Shown: positions 31,798 through 43,279 of the stretch, one piece after another
How the letters are laid out: each line of letters starts with the position of its first letter
Position numbering within the stretch: position 1 is the first letter of the stretch
NCBI GenBank assembly: GCA_963921935.1
Contig: OY998178.1
Location: 55,029,451-55,093,450, forward strand
Direction: 5' to 3'
Origin: Galeruca laticollis
Lineage: Eukaryota; Arthropoda; Insecta; Coleoptera; Chrysomelidae
Length of the DNA stretch: 64,000 bases
Program-made: the position numbers and the translations under genes
Notes under the pieces: model-generated
Told to the model about the DNA's origin: nothing
The model's input: the letters and a program-made list of their open reading frames with translations, nothing else
Databases searched by the model: none

Positions 31798-31921
31798 GAT
31801 GAAATTGACTGTCTCGACCCTTACTTCGTGGAATATGCTCATATTAGTGTTTTTAAATGAAACTCAAGGTCTCTAGTTAATTCCACAATATAATACAAGT
31901 TATTGGAAATTCTAAAAAAAT

Positions 31922-31955
31922 GACAATTGTTTTGATAAATCAATATCATCGTCAG
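31922..31955 (-). ncRNA. Decayed hammerhead motif, PLE-B
   Basis: CTGACGA is intact and CAATTGTC present, but GAAA has become AAAA and stem II is reduced to GATA/TATC with an enlarged loop. Confidence 0.6.
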
Positions 31956-32216
31956 AATGACAGAAGTTACATTTCATGTTATGCCTACCTGATGTTTAGT
32001 AGTTATATTTGGCTAGACCAAGAAGTAACCTAACTTGTGATTGGCTTAATATATGTTTATAGGAAAAAGAAGAAGATGTGATATTACAAATATTGAAGCT
32101 CAGATATTATTAGCCCTATGGTGATATCCTGGATATCATTTTTCCAATTAAGATCAGTATAACTGTGCAATGATATAGAAAACCAGGAAAACTATATCTG
32201 CTGATCTTCACAATTA

Positions 32217-33992
32217 TCACTTAAGAAGACAGTTTATTAGTGGAGAATTCCCTAGATTTAACTGTTCATTGACAACTTCATATTGTGGGTTTCTTAAATG
32301 TCTTCTAATTTCCAGTTCTTCAAGGAAATCCATTTCTTGTTTCTTTTCACAAATATGCAGTACTTCTAGTTTTGTGTTAGGTGTCAATGAATGATTGGTG
32401 TCAAGTAGATGTTTTGCGTAGTGGGATTTATCTGGTTGTTTTAATCTGTATGCTCGTAAGTGCTCACTGTATCGTATTTCAAAATTCCTAAGGGTCTGAC
32501 CCAAATAGACAGCATTACATTCTGAACATTTGAGTTTATATATACCTGACTTCTTTAATAGTGGTGTTTTTGTTTTTACATCTAACAATTTTGTACTAAC
32601 GTTACTTTCTGTTTTAAAAGAAATTGTTGTATTCGTTGCTGAAGATATTATCTTTGAAATATCATTAGAAATATTTCCTGCATATGTGATGGTTCTATAA
32701 GTTTCAATTTCATCAGCTTGTTTAGGATATATTAGTTGTAATGCCACTTTTTCCTCTTTTTTACTAATTAGCTTATTTATCATATCTAATGGATAATCGT
32801 TAGATGTTGCTATTTGTCTAATTGTATTAATCTCTCTATCAAAATTACATTTGTTCATAGGAACTGAAAAAGCTCTATGTATCATTGAATTATATGCTGC
32901 TAGTCTGTGTGACAGAGGGTGGTTAGAATTGAATGGAATTGTTACATCAGTTTGTGTTGGTTTTCGGTAAATTGGATAATCAAGTACATTATTAACTCTT
33001 TGAATTTTTAAATCAAGAAAATTGATTGAGCTATTTTCTTCAATTTCTAATGTAAATTCAATTTTCGGGTGTAAATTATTGATGTGGTTGAAAAATACAT
33101 CTAATTGTCGTTCACTACCCATAAAACAAGCTAATATGTCATCTACATATCTATACCAAAATAAAATATTTTTCGAAATATTACTTTCAAAGATCTTTCT
33201 TTCTAAATTGTCCATAAAAATGTTTGCTAAAATAGGTGATATAGGGCTTCCCATTGGTAAACCTTCATTTGGAATATATATCTTATTGTCAAAAGTGAAA
33301 TAATTCTGATTAATGCATACATCAAATAAATTAAGTATATCTGATATTATTCCTGGATTAATATTTTTATGTTCTAGTAATTTTCTTACAAGTATTAGAC
33401 ATTCTTTAGGAGGAATTTTAGTAAACATGTTAGTTACATCGAACGATATGAGTTTATAGCTATCTTGTAAGTGGATTGCTTCCAACTTTTTGATTAGTTC
33501 TATTGAATTTCTAATTGAGTACTGAGATTCATATCCGTAAGTATTGAGTATATTGTTGAGCTTCTTTGCCAATATATTATTAGGAGCATTAACATAAGAG
33601 ACTACAGGTCTAATTGGTTTCGTTATTTTATGTAATTCAACTGTTCCATATCATTCTGGACAATGAGGATTATTATGTATGATAGACCTCTTTTCGTAAT
33701 CATTTAAAAGATAATTTGAATTATTAACAATATCCCTTACATTTTTAGAAAACTTCTTTGTTGGGTCTGCTTTAAGAACTTTTACATCGCTGGATTCTAT
33801 AAAGTTATATACTTTGGAATTGTAATTTTCAGTCGTCAAAATGACAGTAGCGTTCCCCTTATCAGATTTTGTAACTGTTATGTTATTATTCTCAATCTTC
33901 TTCTTTATTGCGTTTAAAACTGAAATGTCATTTTTTGTTTGACGTTTAACTTTTGAAGGTTCAATATTTTTGATTAAATTGGCAATTTTCAA
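32217..33992 (-). pseudogene. PLE-B reverse transcriptase and GIY-YIG endonuclease
   Basis: Continuous frame except for a single stop (TGA) between CPE and YGTVELHKI near 33650. RT motifs: TVTKSDKGNATVIL, YGTVELHK, ISFDVTNMFTKIP (motif A), NEGLPMGSPISPILANI, FWYRYVDDILACF (YVDD), EIEENSSINFLDLKI and YPIYRKPTQTDVTIPFNSNH. The endonuclease has GIYKLKCSECNAVYLGQTLR (GIY and YLG), then the conserved R and H in RYSEHLRAY, and ends NLGNSPLINCLLK. Everything needed for catalysis is present apart from the one stop, making this the best-preserved PLE here. Confidence 0.9.
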
Positions 33993-34117
33993 TTTCTCAT
34001 AAAGAAAATTATTTGAATTAGATTTTAAAGCTATTTCTGACTCTGTAGCTATAATTTGCTTAATATTATTCGTAAATTTAGGTGGTATGCTGTACTTTGA
34101 ACCTTTATTTAAAAATT

Positions 34118-34669
34118 CTATTTCACTATTTGTAAAATTAGTGTCTGAAAGGTTTCAAATTGTGGTGCAAAGTGTGTTGGTATGTAGGTACTTGCAGTTT
34201 CATGATGTTTTGAGTATTGAATTTTATGTTGTGTGTGTTCAAGATTCTGTAGCTTCTTTTCTTGTTTCTTAAATTTCATATGCTTCATCGTGTTGACATT
34301 TTCTCTAATGTTGTCATCCAAACAGTCAAATTCTACTGGATGTAATTGGAATGTGAGTTCTGAATGTACAACTTTTATGTAGTTGTCTAAGGAGTCTCTA
34401 ACTTTCAACCATTTCTTACATTCTGATTTTATCCAAACTCGTTGAGCACATTTTATAGCTTTTTGTGCTGGTGGTGTTTTAGTGTGACATTTTATATTCA
34501 CATAATTTGGTATTACCTTTTTTCTAAGGCAATCTTGGTTAAACCAAATGTTTTGTGATGCTTTGTAACGTTTTTGTAGTAACTTCTGGTACAGTCGGGT
34601 CAAATCTTCTCTCGAAGATTTTTTAATGAAATTGACTGTCTCGACCCTTACTTCGTGGAATATGCTCAT
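34118..34669 (-). pseudogene. PLE-B N-terminal domain
   Basis: About 184 residues starting at MSIFHEVRVETVNFIKK, whose first codons lie in the pLTR. Lys-rich with conserved-looking LTRLYQKLLQKRYKASQN and AIKCAQRVWIKSECKKWL; likely nucleic-acid binding. A frameshift at about 34140 separates it from the continuation TNFTNSEIEFLNKG...IPPKF, which then leads into the RT frame at 33992. Confidence 0.8.
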
Positions 34670-34671
34670 AT

Positions 34672-34800
34672 TAGTGTTTTTAAATGAAACTCAAGGTTTC
34701 TAGTTAATTCCACAATATAATACAACTTTTTAGAATTTTCAATAACTTGTATTATATTGTGGAATTAACTAGAGACCTTGAGTTTCATCTAAAAACACTA
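34672..34800. repeat. Inverted pLTR repeat at PLE-B 5' end
   Basis: TAGTGTTTTTAAATGAAACT onward (34672-34725) is mirrored by 34747-34800, about 54 bp per arm with few mismatches and a 21-base centre. It shows that the inserted molecule carried a fold-back 5' end. Confidence 0.9.
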
Positions 34801-34801
34801 A

Positions 34802-35369
34802 TAAAAGCATATTAATTCCTTAGACGACCAAAGGTACTGTACGGTATTTTTCTGATTGAATTGAATTCGATAATGTTTTAAAAACAGTTAAATAATTTAA
34901 AATTCGATTTTCTAGCTCCCAATCTTGAGAAGAAATAAGATAATGCGATAAGTCGTCATTATTTTCACACAAAATATTTGGAGGCTTTCTCATTCTTAGG
35001 AACCAGTTTATCATATTTAATATGGTATTCCATTTTGTTTTAACGTTAATTACTGGCATCAACATCGTTAAATCTGCAGACTTACAACAGTACATAAATT
35101 TAACTTTAATCTGCTCCGACCTGTTACTTTTAAAAGCTAGTATTCTAGTATTATTTAGTGATAGTGATTGATATTTTACATCAACAATTTCAGTATCGGT
35201 ACGTTTGTCGTAATTCTCGTCTTCATTATCAGTAGAAAAAAATCCACGTCTTGCACTTCTGCCACGCTACTGTCAGCTTTTATAATTTTAAGTACATCCT
35301 GTAATGCTGGGTTTAAAAAGAGACTAAAGCACGCGAAATGATTGTCTATGCTGTCACATTGTTAAATAT
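34802..35369 (-). pseudogene. hAT transposase central piece
   Basis: Reads VKTKWNTILNMINWFLRM (the hAT TRWNS-type motif), NDDLSHYLISSQDWELENRI and SEKYRTVPLVV. The upstream half (35369-35100) is frameshifted, with HSIDNHFACFSLFLNPALQD still readable. The MITE interrupts it on the N-terminal side. Confidence 0.75.
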
Positions 35370-36427
35370 AGGTTTGTTCCAACTTCATTGAAAACCGTTC
35401 AGCAACGGTCACGCTCATGCGCAGTACTAAAAAGTGTTCCAACTAAAAATTGACGGTTCATCGGACGGTTTTGATGGCGTTCCATCTGATTTTGTGACCG
35501 TTTGCGAACGGTTTTGAAACGATCATTTCGGTACATGGTCGTGAGCTGAAACTGAATTGACTGACTTGCGCACTATTCTGTATTCTGTACATGTACATAA
35601 TGTTATCGTTTAACCTAATATTTGAAATTGTTATTGCTTTATAAACATTTTTATATTCAATAAATCAAACAAATATTTAATAATGTAAGAAGTCTGAGAT
35701 GGTGATTTTATGTCAGATATTTCGAATGAAGATGATTTAGAGTTATAATTATATAATCCCAGAATCAGAAATGAAAATTATTTAGGTACATATGTTTATT
35801 TGTTTGTTGTATTGTACAGCTGATCCATAATGTAGGTTGAGGTGATGTTAAAGACTCTGATGATGAAGACCAAAATATAATAAATATTAGAGAGATATTT
35901 GCAAATACTTTGCCATTCTGAAACAGTATTTTCAATTTGATACTTCAATGTATGAATGTGAATATTTTCAAAAATAAACATAAAGTTATTTTTTATGATT
36001 TACATTTGTTTTGAACTGAACAACTGATTATTCATAAACAGGTACAAAGGTTTATGATTGAAATATATGATGTAATAGAAAAGGAACAGAAAATATAATT
36101 TAGTGTCAACAAAAATTCCTCTCTCAACACTGCTTTTACAATTTATCTTAGGTGAGATAAAATATGATATATCTGTAACTTTTGTCGTTCATATTTTTTT
36201 AGTTATTAATTTTTAACTTCACCTTAAACGCTCATTTTTCAGATTCTTAACATCAACTTTTATCTATAAAACTTTTCATCCAGTGAACAGTCATTAAAAC
36301 CGTTCCAATTTCACATTTTCTGGATCGTTTGCAAACGGTGTAAAGTCTAGACATGCGCACAAAAACAGTCCAAACAGTTTCTGAATGGTTTCGTGACGAT
36401 CTCAAAATCGTCGGTTGAAACAAACCT
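35370..36427. mobile_element. MITE, PIF/Harbinger-like termini
   Basis: 1,058 bp with TIRs AGGTTTGTTCCAAC and the complement of AGGTTTGTTTCAAC, flanked by TAT on both sides (35367-35369 and 36428-36430). Subterminal ACCGTT/AACGGT words recur at both ends and a TGCGCA occurs in each. No coding capacity. Short 3-bp duplication and AGG/GG start suggest Harbinger affinity. Confidence 0.75.
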
Positions 36428-36640
36428 TATGTTTGCTATTTCGACACCTGCATGGTGTCCTAACGCGGGAATAAAATCCAAAACAACACTTTTTAATTTC
36501 CATGTTTCATCAATAAAATGAGCTGTAATGCCATAAAATGACATGTTTGCATTAGACGTCCAAGAATCGAATGTTGTAGATATTTCAAAACAGTTATTGA
36601 TCTTAAAATAATTTATCTGGTGCTCTTGCATCGAAGTATA
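36428..36640 (-). pseudogene. hAT transposase N-proximal piece
   Basis: NCFEISTTFDSWTSNANMSF and YGITAHFIDETWKLKSVVLD match the first catalytic block of hAT transposases, where the Asp of xxDxWTS is retained (FDSWTS). It ends at HAGVEIAN, exactly where the MITE begins. Confidence 0.8.
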
Positions 36641-37950
36641 TTTATTACAAGTTTTTGCCCGTGAAGCATTTCATTTTGGTAACTTTGTCTTCTTATTTGA
36701 AAACGAGAAAAGGGGCCCATTCTATTAGGAGTTAGTAAATGTAGATGTATTAGACGTAATCTGATATAGAAAAATATAAATATTTTAGCACCCTTTATTT
36801 TAAAAATGTAGCATTTAGGAACATATGGGATGGGCTTTTAGTTTTAAAATCACTCAAGTAATCTTCTGTAAAATTTATTCTACTTATATGATTAGGAAAC
36901 CGTCTGTATCATCCAAAAAAATGTGAATAACACTGTAGGCAAAAGAAATGCAGAAACGTACCGTCGAAGTACTTAGCATTGTTCTTATATCAGCTTGACT
37001 TTGACCTTTGCCTCCATCAAGCTTCTTAGGTTTACCTTTTTCTTGTGGATGTGTTCTAGTATCTGAATTTTATCAACTACGGATATGTTACTGTTTACTG
37101 TACAATGAGGGATTTATGAACTTTGATTACTAAATCCTCAAAGCCGGATGCCGAGTCAACGAAATATTGTGAAACGTACTTTAATTGATAATATTTTTGA
37201 TGTTTTGATTGTAAATCCCTTTTTTTAATCCAACCGGATGTGTTTGAGTTGGTCATTTTCATGTTCTGGTTACTTATCTTTCATACACCTTCTTTATCAA
37301 TATTAAATTTGTTAATGTAAGTAATTTCGTGACTAGGTAAATTTTAAATGCTTGCCTAAAAGATAAAATTAAAAGATACAGAATTCGTTTAATTTTTATA
37401 TTTTGGAACAATATTTTTATTTTTGGGTGGATTTTTTGTTACACGCGTTACACAGTTTACTTAGCATATATCTCTATATTTTGGTGCACTGCAGACTTCT
37501 GTTATATGAATATACATATCTGTATAGTACGCGCAAACATATAGTGCAGAAATGTAATGGTATGTCCCCTTGATGTTATGTTGCGTAGCTAGACTTTGAA
37601 AGGTATTAATATTTTGTTCGCTTTTACCAATACCACTTACACACTTCACTCTATCTTGATGCTAGCCTACCAACTGAATAGTGAGCGTTGCTTATCGCTG
37701 ATGAACACGTGCGTGTTTGAAAAAGTTGTTATCTCAGAATATACTTATAGTTCAGTAAAATATGAGAAAAATAATATGTTATTTAGAAATTATATTACTA
37801 ATTTTTGTTAATAAAACGAGATATAAGGTAGTGTTATATGTGTGGGGTTATGTTTAAACTCTATTTAATAATTATAAAATTATCAAATACATTTTCACGA
37901 TTGTTTGTTGAAGTTATAATATTAAATGAATATATCGTCTAATAAGCATT
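36641..37950. other. No recognised gene
   Basis: May include the decayed N-terminus of the hAT element. Otherwise AT-rich with only short chance frames. Confidence 0.4.
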
Positions 37951-38087
37951 TTAACCCATCAAGGACGGATTTAATTAAGTTTAGAATTTTGCAATAGTAT
38001 ATTTTCAAACTGTATTTTCAGAACGAAACAAATAGATTTGCTTAAAGAAATATAGTGAAATTTTTCTTACTTTCTTCAAAAATTAGT

Positions 38088-38103
38088 GTTGCCATATGGC
38101 AAC
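38088..38103. promoter_or_regulatory. 16-bp palindrome, piggyBac 2 (copy 1)
   Basis: GTTGCCATATGGCAAC, a perfect palindrome 133 bases inside the left end. Confidence 0.7.
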
Positions 38104-38165
38104 GCGAGTAACTTACACTGCCCATGTTTCATTGAAAAAAAAAATTTATTGATTGAAAAAAAAAA

Positions 38166-38378
38166 CTACATTCGTGTATGGTATTCAACATTGCACGACA
38201 AACAAACTCCTACATTACATTTGATGCATTTTGTGCGCATAATAGATTTGCAATTGTCGCCATTGCATCTTATTTTTTTTTCTACTGGTGTGAGGAGGTG
38301 CCCTATATTATCATATCGCACATCATCGCCAACACGGCTGAAAGATCTGCTCGATTTACTAGCAGATGGTCTACCTTT
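38166..38378 (-). pseudogene. piggyBac 2 cysteine-rich C-terminal domain, behind a TGA
   Basis: Same frame as the transposase, directly after its TGA: KGRPSASKSSRS, then IRCNGDNCKS, TKCIKCNVGVCLSCNVEYH and a TAG. The CxxxxC, CxxC, CxxC and H spacing matches the zinc-binding domain that contacts TIRs in piggyBac transposases. Either a recent nonsense mutation removed it or the stop is read through. Confidence 0.75.
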
Positions 38379-40132
38379 TCATTTCGGTGGATTCTTGTAC
38401 TTGTTGAGGTACGTTTTGACAATTTCTCGACGAAAGTCTAGTTGAGTTATTTTGTTGCCAGACTGTTTGTACAGGACCCAGGCATTTTGAATTGCGGCAT
38501 CAAGTAGCCATGTGAAAAGACACCACCACCATTTTTTTCCACGTAGACTTATCCTATAGCGTGCAATATTTTCATCCATCAGATCCGTGCCACCCATAGA
38601 TGCATTATATTTGGAAATCAAGTTCGGTCTTTTTACTTGAACAATTTTTTTCTCCTTCGCTGAATATCGTTGGACATTAGCAAGTGGGGCTACCCCATAT
38701 TTGGTCGAAGCTGCTGAAACTACATTATTGTCAGTCCAACGCGTTAGTAAAATTCCGTTGGTTCTATCCAAACAAGAATCGAAGTCACCACGTTGTTTCT
38801 TACTCATATCCTTTTTGGATAGTAACGGGCAATTTTTAGGGATTCGGTTATCGCGAATGGTTCCTGTGGATGAGAAACCTCTTGATTTCAGATGACTAAG
38901 AAGGTGAAAGCTTGTAAATAAATTGTCTATGAATAGGTTGTATCGATGTTTTTTCTTTTCTTCTGGTAACTCATCCAAAAGCATCAGCAATGGAGCAGTA
39001 GATTTTCCAAACACAGTTTGGTATTCTGTGTTCACGCGCCTATCTTTGCCTTGATAGAAGGAAAAATTCACAAGATATCCGTATTTGTTGTTCAACGACC
39101 ATATCTTGTATCCAAATCTGATTGGTTTGCCTCGGATGAATTGCTTGCATGAGTGCTTTCCAAAGTATTTGACCATACACTCATCGTAATTCAAATCTTC
39201 TTCTGGAACAAAATAATTCAGAAATTTTGGCCGTAGTAGATCACTTAGAGGTCGCAGTTCATAGAATTTGTCATTTGGATCTAGTGCATTATTATCTGCG
39301 CAGTGTAGATACCGCCAAATTGTTAAAAATCGGTCTCTCCTCATTGAATCCTTCACTAGTTGGTTACCAAGATCTGCATCTGTACTCCAGTAATGTTTTT
39401 TTCCAGGTAATTGACAATATCCCGATAAAATCAGAATAGCAATAAAACATTTCATTTCATTCAAAGTAATTTGAGGACATGGCAAGTTTTTAAATTGTGC
39501 GTACTTGTTTGATTCTTCTACCAGTAAAGAAAGTACGTCTTGGTCTATGAATAACTCTAACATTTCTGTTGGGGTTAAAGTTTTAAAACTTTCATAATCC
39601 AAACGAAAATAATTTTCTGAACTTTCTACCAGATCGCCTTTGATCCATTCAATGTCCTCATAAATAACTTTTTCTACATGTTCCGTATCTGGTTCAACTA
39701 ATGCATCATCTTCACCATGTAAAACAAGTTGAGCTGGAGCATTCAATTGATTCCAAAATAAATTATCAACGAGTCCGCCTTCATCTTCCTCACCGGAATC
39801 CTCATCTGTCATCGCACCCTCATTCGGAGGCTCAATATAAATTTGGTCGACATCTAAATCATCATTATACGCAATCTGAAGAGCTTCTTCGAAAGTCAGC
39901 CCACCGCTAGAAAAAAAAAGCAAAATGTAAAAAGGTAGTCCACAGAAAGGACTCGTGTTGCCACATGGCAACATCGAGTTCCAAAGCTTCACGATCTCAA
40001 AGGTTTTTGCAAACTCCCGTTATTCTGCCGCCTCTACGTTGATAATATATTCCCAAAGCTGTTGTAACGAATTTATTTTCGAAAGCTGTAACAATTAATT
40101 TTTATTTATACTTACGTAAACTTGATATCCAT
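38379..40132 (-). CDS. piggyBac transposase 2 (two exons)
   Basis: DDE_Tnp_1_7 family, PGBD-like. I read exon 1 as 40132-40116 (MDIKF...), a 209-bp intron 40115-39907 (GTAAGT...TTTCTAG), and exon 2 from 39906. Splicing gives MDIKFTGGLTFEEALQIAYN and a 514-residue protein; the longer unspliced start (MKLWNSMLPCGN) would be intronic. Acidic N-terminus, then catalytic Asp247 (LNYDECMVKYFG), Asp333 (NLFIDNLFTSFH) and Asp447 (ASMGGTDLMDEN). It ends at a TGA right after NKYKNPPK, before the cysteine-rich domain at 38166-38378. The family excises and inserts precisely at TTAA. Confidence 0.9.
39957..39972. promoter_or_regulatory. 16-bp palindrome, piggyBac 2 (copy 2)
   Basis: GTTGCCACATGGCAAC, same frame of symmetry with one central mismatch, lying in the proposed transposase intron. 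Confidence 0.65.
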
Positions 40133-40316
40133 TTTTGAGAAGTCTTCTTGATATTCCCTAACAAAATCGTGTTTTTATATCACTGGAGTGAACAGGCAAA
40201 CACTACACACGGTTCTGTCAACTAACACTGCAACAAACTATTGCCGTGTATACCGCCATCTATGTTTTAAATGAAAAATCTGATGAATTTTAAGCAACAG
40301 AAAACTGTTAATTTCT

Positions 40317-40332
40317 GTTGCCGTGTGGCAAC
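40317..40332. promoter_or_regulatory. 16-bp palindrome, piggyBac 2 (copy 3)
   Basis: GTTGCCGTGTGGCAAC, 16 bases inside the right end. Candidate transposase or host-factor binding site. Confidence 0.7.
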
Positions 40333-40352
40333 ACCAGTCCTGGATGGGTTAA

Positions 40353-41176
40353 ATTATAATATTGACTGGACTATGACAGTATTCAAATCAAAGGATAAGC
40401 CGAAACTTCAAAGTTCGCACTATATCTCTTACGTGAACTATACCCCATAGCCAGAATATGTTACGTCCACATTTTCCTAATTTTAGCTAAATATGTTAGG
40501 TAACTCAAAATTTTGTGAGGAATTTTTTTGTATTTTCCATAGTGCTATATCTTTCAAAATAACGAAAATACCTGATTTTAAAATACGTCAAGTCAACTAG
40601 TCACCTTGTCAAACAATGTTAAGTCGCACTAACCTAGTCTGCCTCTGGATTCACGTTCAGTTTAGAATGTTAACTCTTGTTAACGTACCATGGTCCTCTG
40701 GGACAAGTAACATGGTGAAAAAGTACATAAAAAAGAACAAAAATGTTCAAACTGGTAAAAATGTACAAATCGCAGGTGAAAGTACCATAGAAGAAACAGG
40801 CAAGTACTTGCAAAATATTTGTTGCATGTTTTTAGTTATATCTTAGTTGAATAGTTAACTTTATATCCAACAACTTCTTACTAATTAGTAGAGCATAAAA
40901 TCATTTTTTGTCGGTTTAATGGACTTAATAATAGAATATACCCTAACAATAGTGACTCAATTTTATATTTTTTGCACAACATTAAAAAAAATTATGTAAA
41001 TCTGTTAGAATAAATATTACACATCGTGAATGATTAGGTACTTAGTTTTTAAATGTAATCGCCAAGTAAATTCAAAGAATTGCAGAAAGTTAATTTGATT
41101 GATTTTTAATTCAATCAACAGTTTCGGATTAGAGAGCAAAAATTTGACGCTTTTTTGTTGCAGAAAATAATGGATA
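40353..41176. other. No gene seen
   Basis: AT-rich. The short frame at 40616-40846 has a Lys-rich stretch but no recognisable domain. Confidence 0.45.
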
Positions 41177-41893
41177 CTGGATGTCCTCCGGTAATATGAC
41201 TGAAAAAATTATCAGTTGATACTTTAAGGTAGAACTAAATATGATCCCTGGTACAATGTAAATATCTGTGCACTATAATCAAATAAACAAAAGAAGATAT
41301 ATAGGGAAATGGTCCCTGAACATAAGATAAATACCTATAACTGTTTAGATTCTACCAATAGATGAGGGGTGCCGATATATTTGAAACACTAGATATGACC
41401 GAAAATACTGTGGGGTCCCTTGGATAGCCTTTGTGATATACATTACATAAATAAAAGAATAACAAATGGTATGTCTTTTGGTACTTACCCTGTATAAGTA
41501 TGGTACCCTATACACCTTTTAGCGATAATTATGTTGGATATCCTCCACAAAAATTAAGGCTATAAATAGAAATCAAGTGAAACTTTATGAATCGGATCAA
41601 ATACGATATCCTGTAAACCCTATATCTATATTGTCAAAATTTCCGGGATTGGAAAGAAATAATTTCGGATCTTGTGAAATTTAATCAACTGGTAAAATAT
41701 ATAAAAAAAGAAAATCTATATACCCTATTTTTTCAATTCTAATTACGTTTCTCGAAAAAGAATACAGGAATACAATCCATATCAATAAATTTTAGAAAAT
41801 TAATTATGATGTCTCCGGTATCTGGATGTCCGGTAATATGACTGAAAAAATTATCAGTTGATACTTTAAGGTAGGACTAAATATGATCCCTGG

Positions 41894-41973
<80 letters not shown>

Positions 41974-42127
41974 GTGCGCTCTAATCAAATAAACAAAAGA
42001 AGATATATAGGGAAATGGTCCCTGAACATAAGATAAATATCTATAACTGTTTAGATTCTACCAGTAGATGAGGGGTGCCGATATATATGAAACACTAGAT
42101 ATGACCGAAAATACTGTGGGGTCCCTT
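41177..42127. repeat. Direct repeat, about 250 bp, two copies
   Basis: 41177-41421 and 41822-42127 share CTGGATGTCC, GTAATATGACTGAAAAAATT, AGGGAAATGGTCCCTGAACA and CTGTGGGGTCCCTT in the same order. The second copy contains a 73-base (TA)n tract where the first has ACAATGTAAA. Spacing is about 650 bp, which fits two monomers of a tandem repeat or duplicated MITEs. Confidence 0.88.
41899..41971. repeat. (TA)n microsatellite
   Basis: About 36 TA units, expanded inside the second direct-repeat copy. Confidence 0.97.
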
Positions 42128-43279
42128 ACCTTTTTTGTGACACCCGGTTAAGTCAATGAAAATATAATACAACAGATCAATGCAAAATATAATAAAATAA
42201 TTGTACGTTAAAAACTTACGTTTTGGAATATCACTAGTCACAAACTGTACACTATTACTGTTGGGGGTGAAGGGACCGTCAATACTTGGACTGGCCTCCT
42301 TCGGGGAGAGATACTTTCTCTGCCTTTGATTCCAATTTATTCTAAATTTTACCTTGTGTGAAGGTTAGTTTCCAATATCATTGTTTTTTAACTCGTAACG
42401 TACATAGTAAACAAGCATGACATAATTGTCATCTAAAATGTTTTGGTTACCTTGCAATAACACATTTTTGTTTGTAATAATTTCTCTCGTTGAGGTCAAC
42501 AATTAATGATTATTTCGAATTAAGCAAAATTCGTATATATAGGGCGTTTAACATTTTCTATGTCATATCTCGTGTTTATTACACCCTGTTAAATATTCAT
42601 TTTTCCTTATGACAACAGATATAGGTAAAAATGAAACAGTATTTTTCTCGTTTCAACTTTCATCAAAGTAAGAATTAGAATTTTCTCAACCATTCCATAT
42701 TTTTAAATCTCAGTTAATCTGCACAATTCACTAAGTCATAACGACATTGCTGTTAAACGATTTTTTGTTGTTACTACATCAACAATTATTGCTAATATTG
42801 CTATAATAGCAAATTGATCGATACAATGAGAAAATAGAAAAGTTGAAATATTTTGGCTCTCCTACTAAACGATTTATATTTTAATTTGAAAAATGAAATA
42901 CCTATATTAGTTTAAGTTTTTTGATAACTTGAACATAATTGAGTAAATTAACATTCCAAAAAGTTCGTTTAACCGTTAAACAGTTTTTTTATTCAAATTC
43001 AAGAGATTTTCTTAAGTTGAAATAACTGGAAAACAGTTCTCTGACCTTTTATTTTATCTCAGTGTAGCAATGTCGTTATGATTTAGTAAATGCGGCCGAA
43101 TATCAAATAATATCAGTTAATTGCCTATGAACAACCAATTACGATGCGTTTTAATTGAAATAATTTAATATCTTATCAAAAGACGGCAGCAATTATTTTT
43201 AAACTTTCGCGCCAACGGATCCTAACCTCGGTAGTTTTTAATTGGTCAGGATTATGTGTGACTTGCAGCTCGCTAGACG
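42128..43279. other. No gene seen
   Basis: AT-rich spacer; no frame or repeat that I can assign. Confidence 0.45.

Larger units (their letters stand above)
31798..34801 (-). mobile_element. PLE-B, nearly complete copy with 12-bp target duplication
   Basis: 3,004 bp bounded by TAAAAGCATATT at 31786-31797 and 34802-34813. In transcript order: a short inverted piece of its own 5' pLTR (34801-34747), pLTR, N-terminal domain, RT, GIY-YIG, 3' region with hammerhead relic (31922-31955) and the pLTR tail again. The last 40 bases of the 3' end repeat the start codon region of the ORF (MSIFHEVRVETVNFI), showing that the pLTR spans both. Coding defects: one in-frame stop and one frameshift. Confidence 0.9.
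31262..36640 (-). mobile_element. hAT transposon relic with two nested insertions
   Basis: Three hAT transposase pieces in the correct order on the minus strand (36640-36428, 35369-34814, 31797-31262) are separated by a MITE (35370-36427) and a PLE-B copy (31798-34801). Each insertion is bounded by a target duplication. hAT ends and 8-bp duplication were not identified. Confidence 0.8.
37955..40348 (-). mobile_element. piggyBac-like element 2, nearly intact
   Basis: 2,394 bp between TTAA duplications (37951-37954, 40349-40352). TIRs CCCATCAAGGAC and the complement of CCCATCCAGGAC differ at one position. It carries a two-exon transposase and three copies of a 16-bp palindrome. This is the best-preserved DNA transposon in the window and probably one of the youngest. 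Confidence 0.93.

Noticed and set aside
40616..40846. 76-residue frame with a Lys-rich MVKKYIKKNK stretch
   Set aside because: Considered as a transposase N-terminus (psq type), but no conserved helix-turn-helix pattern follows.
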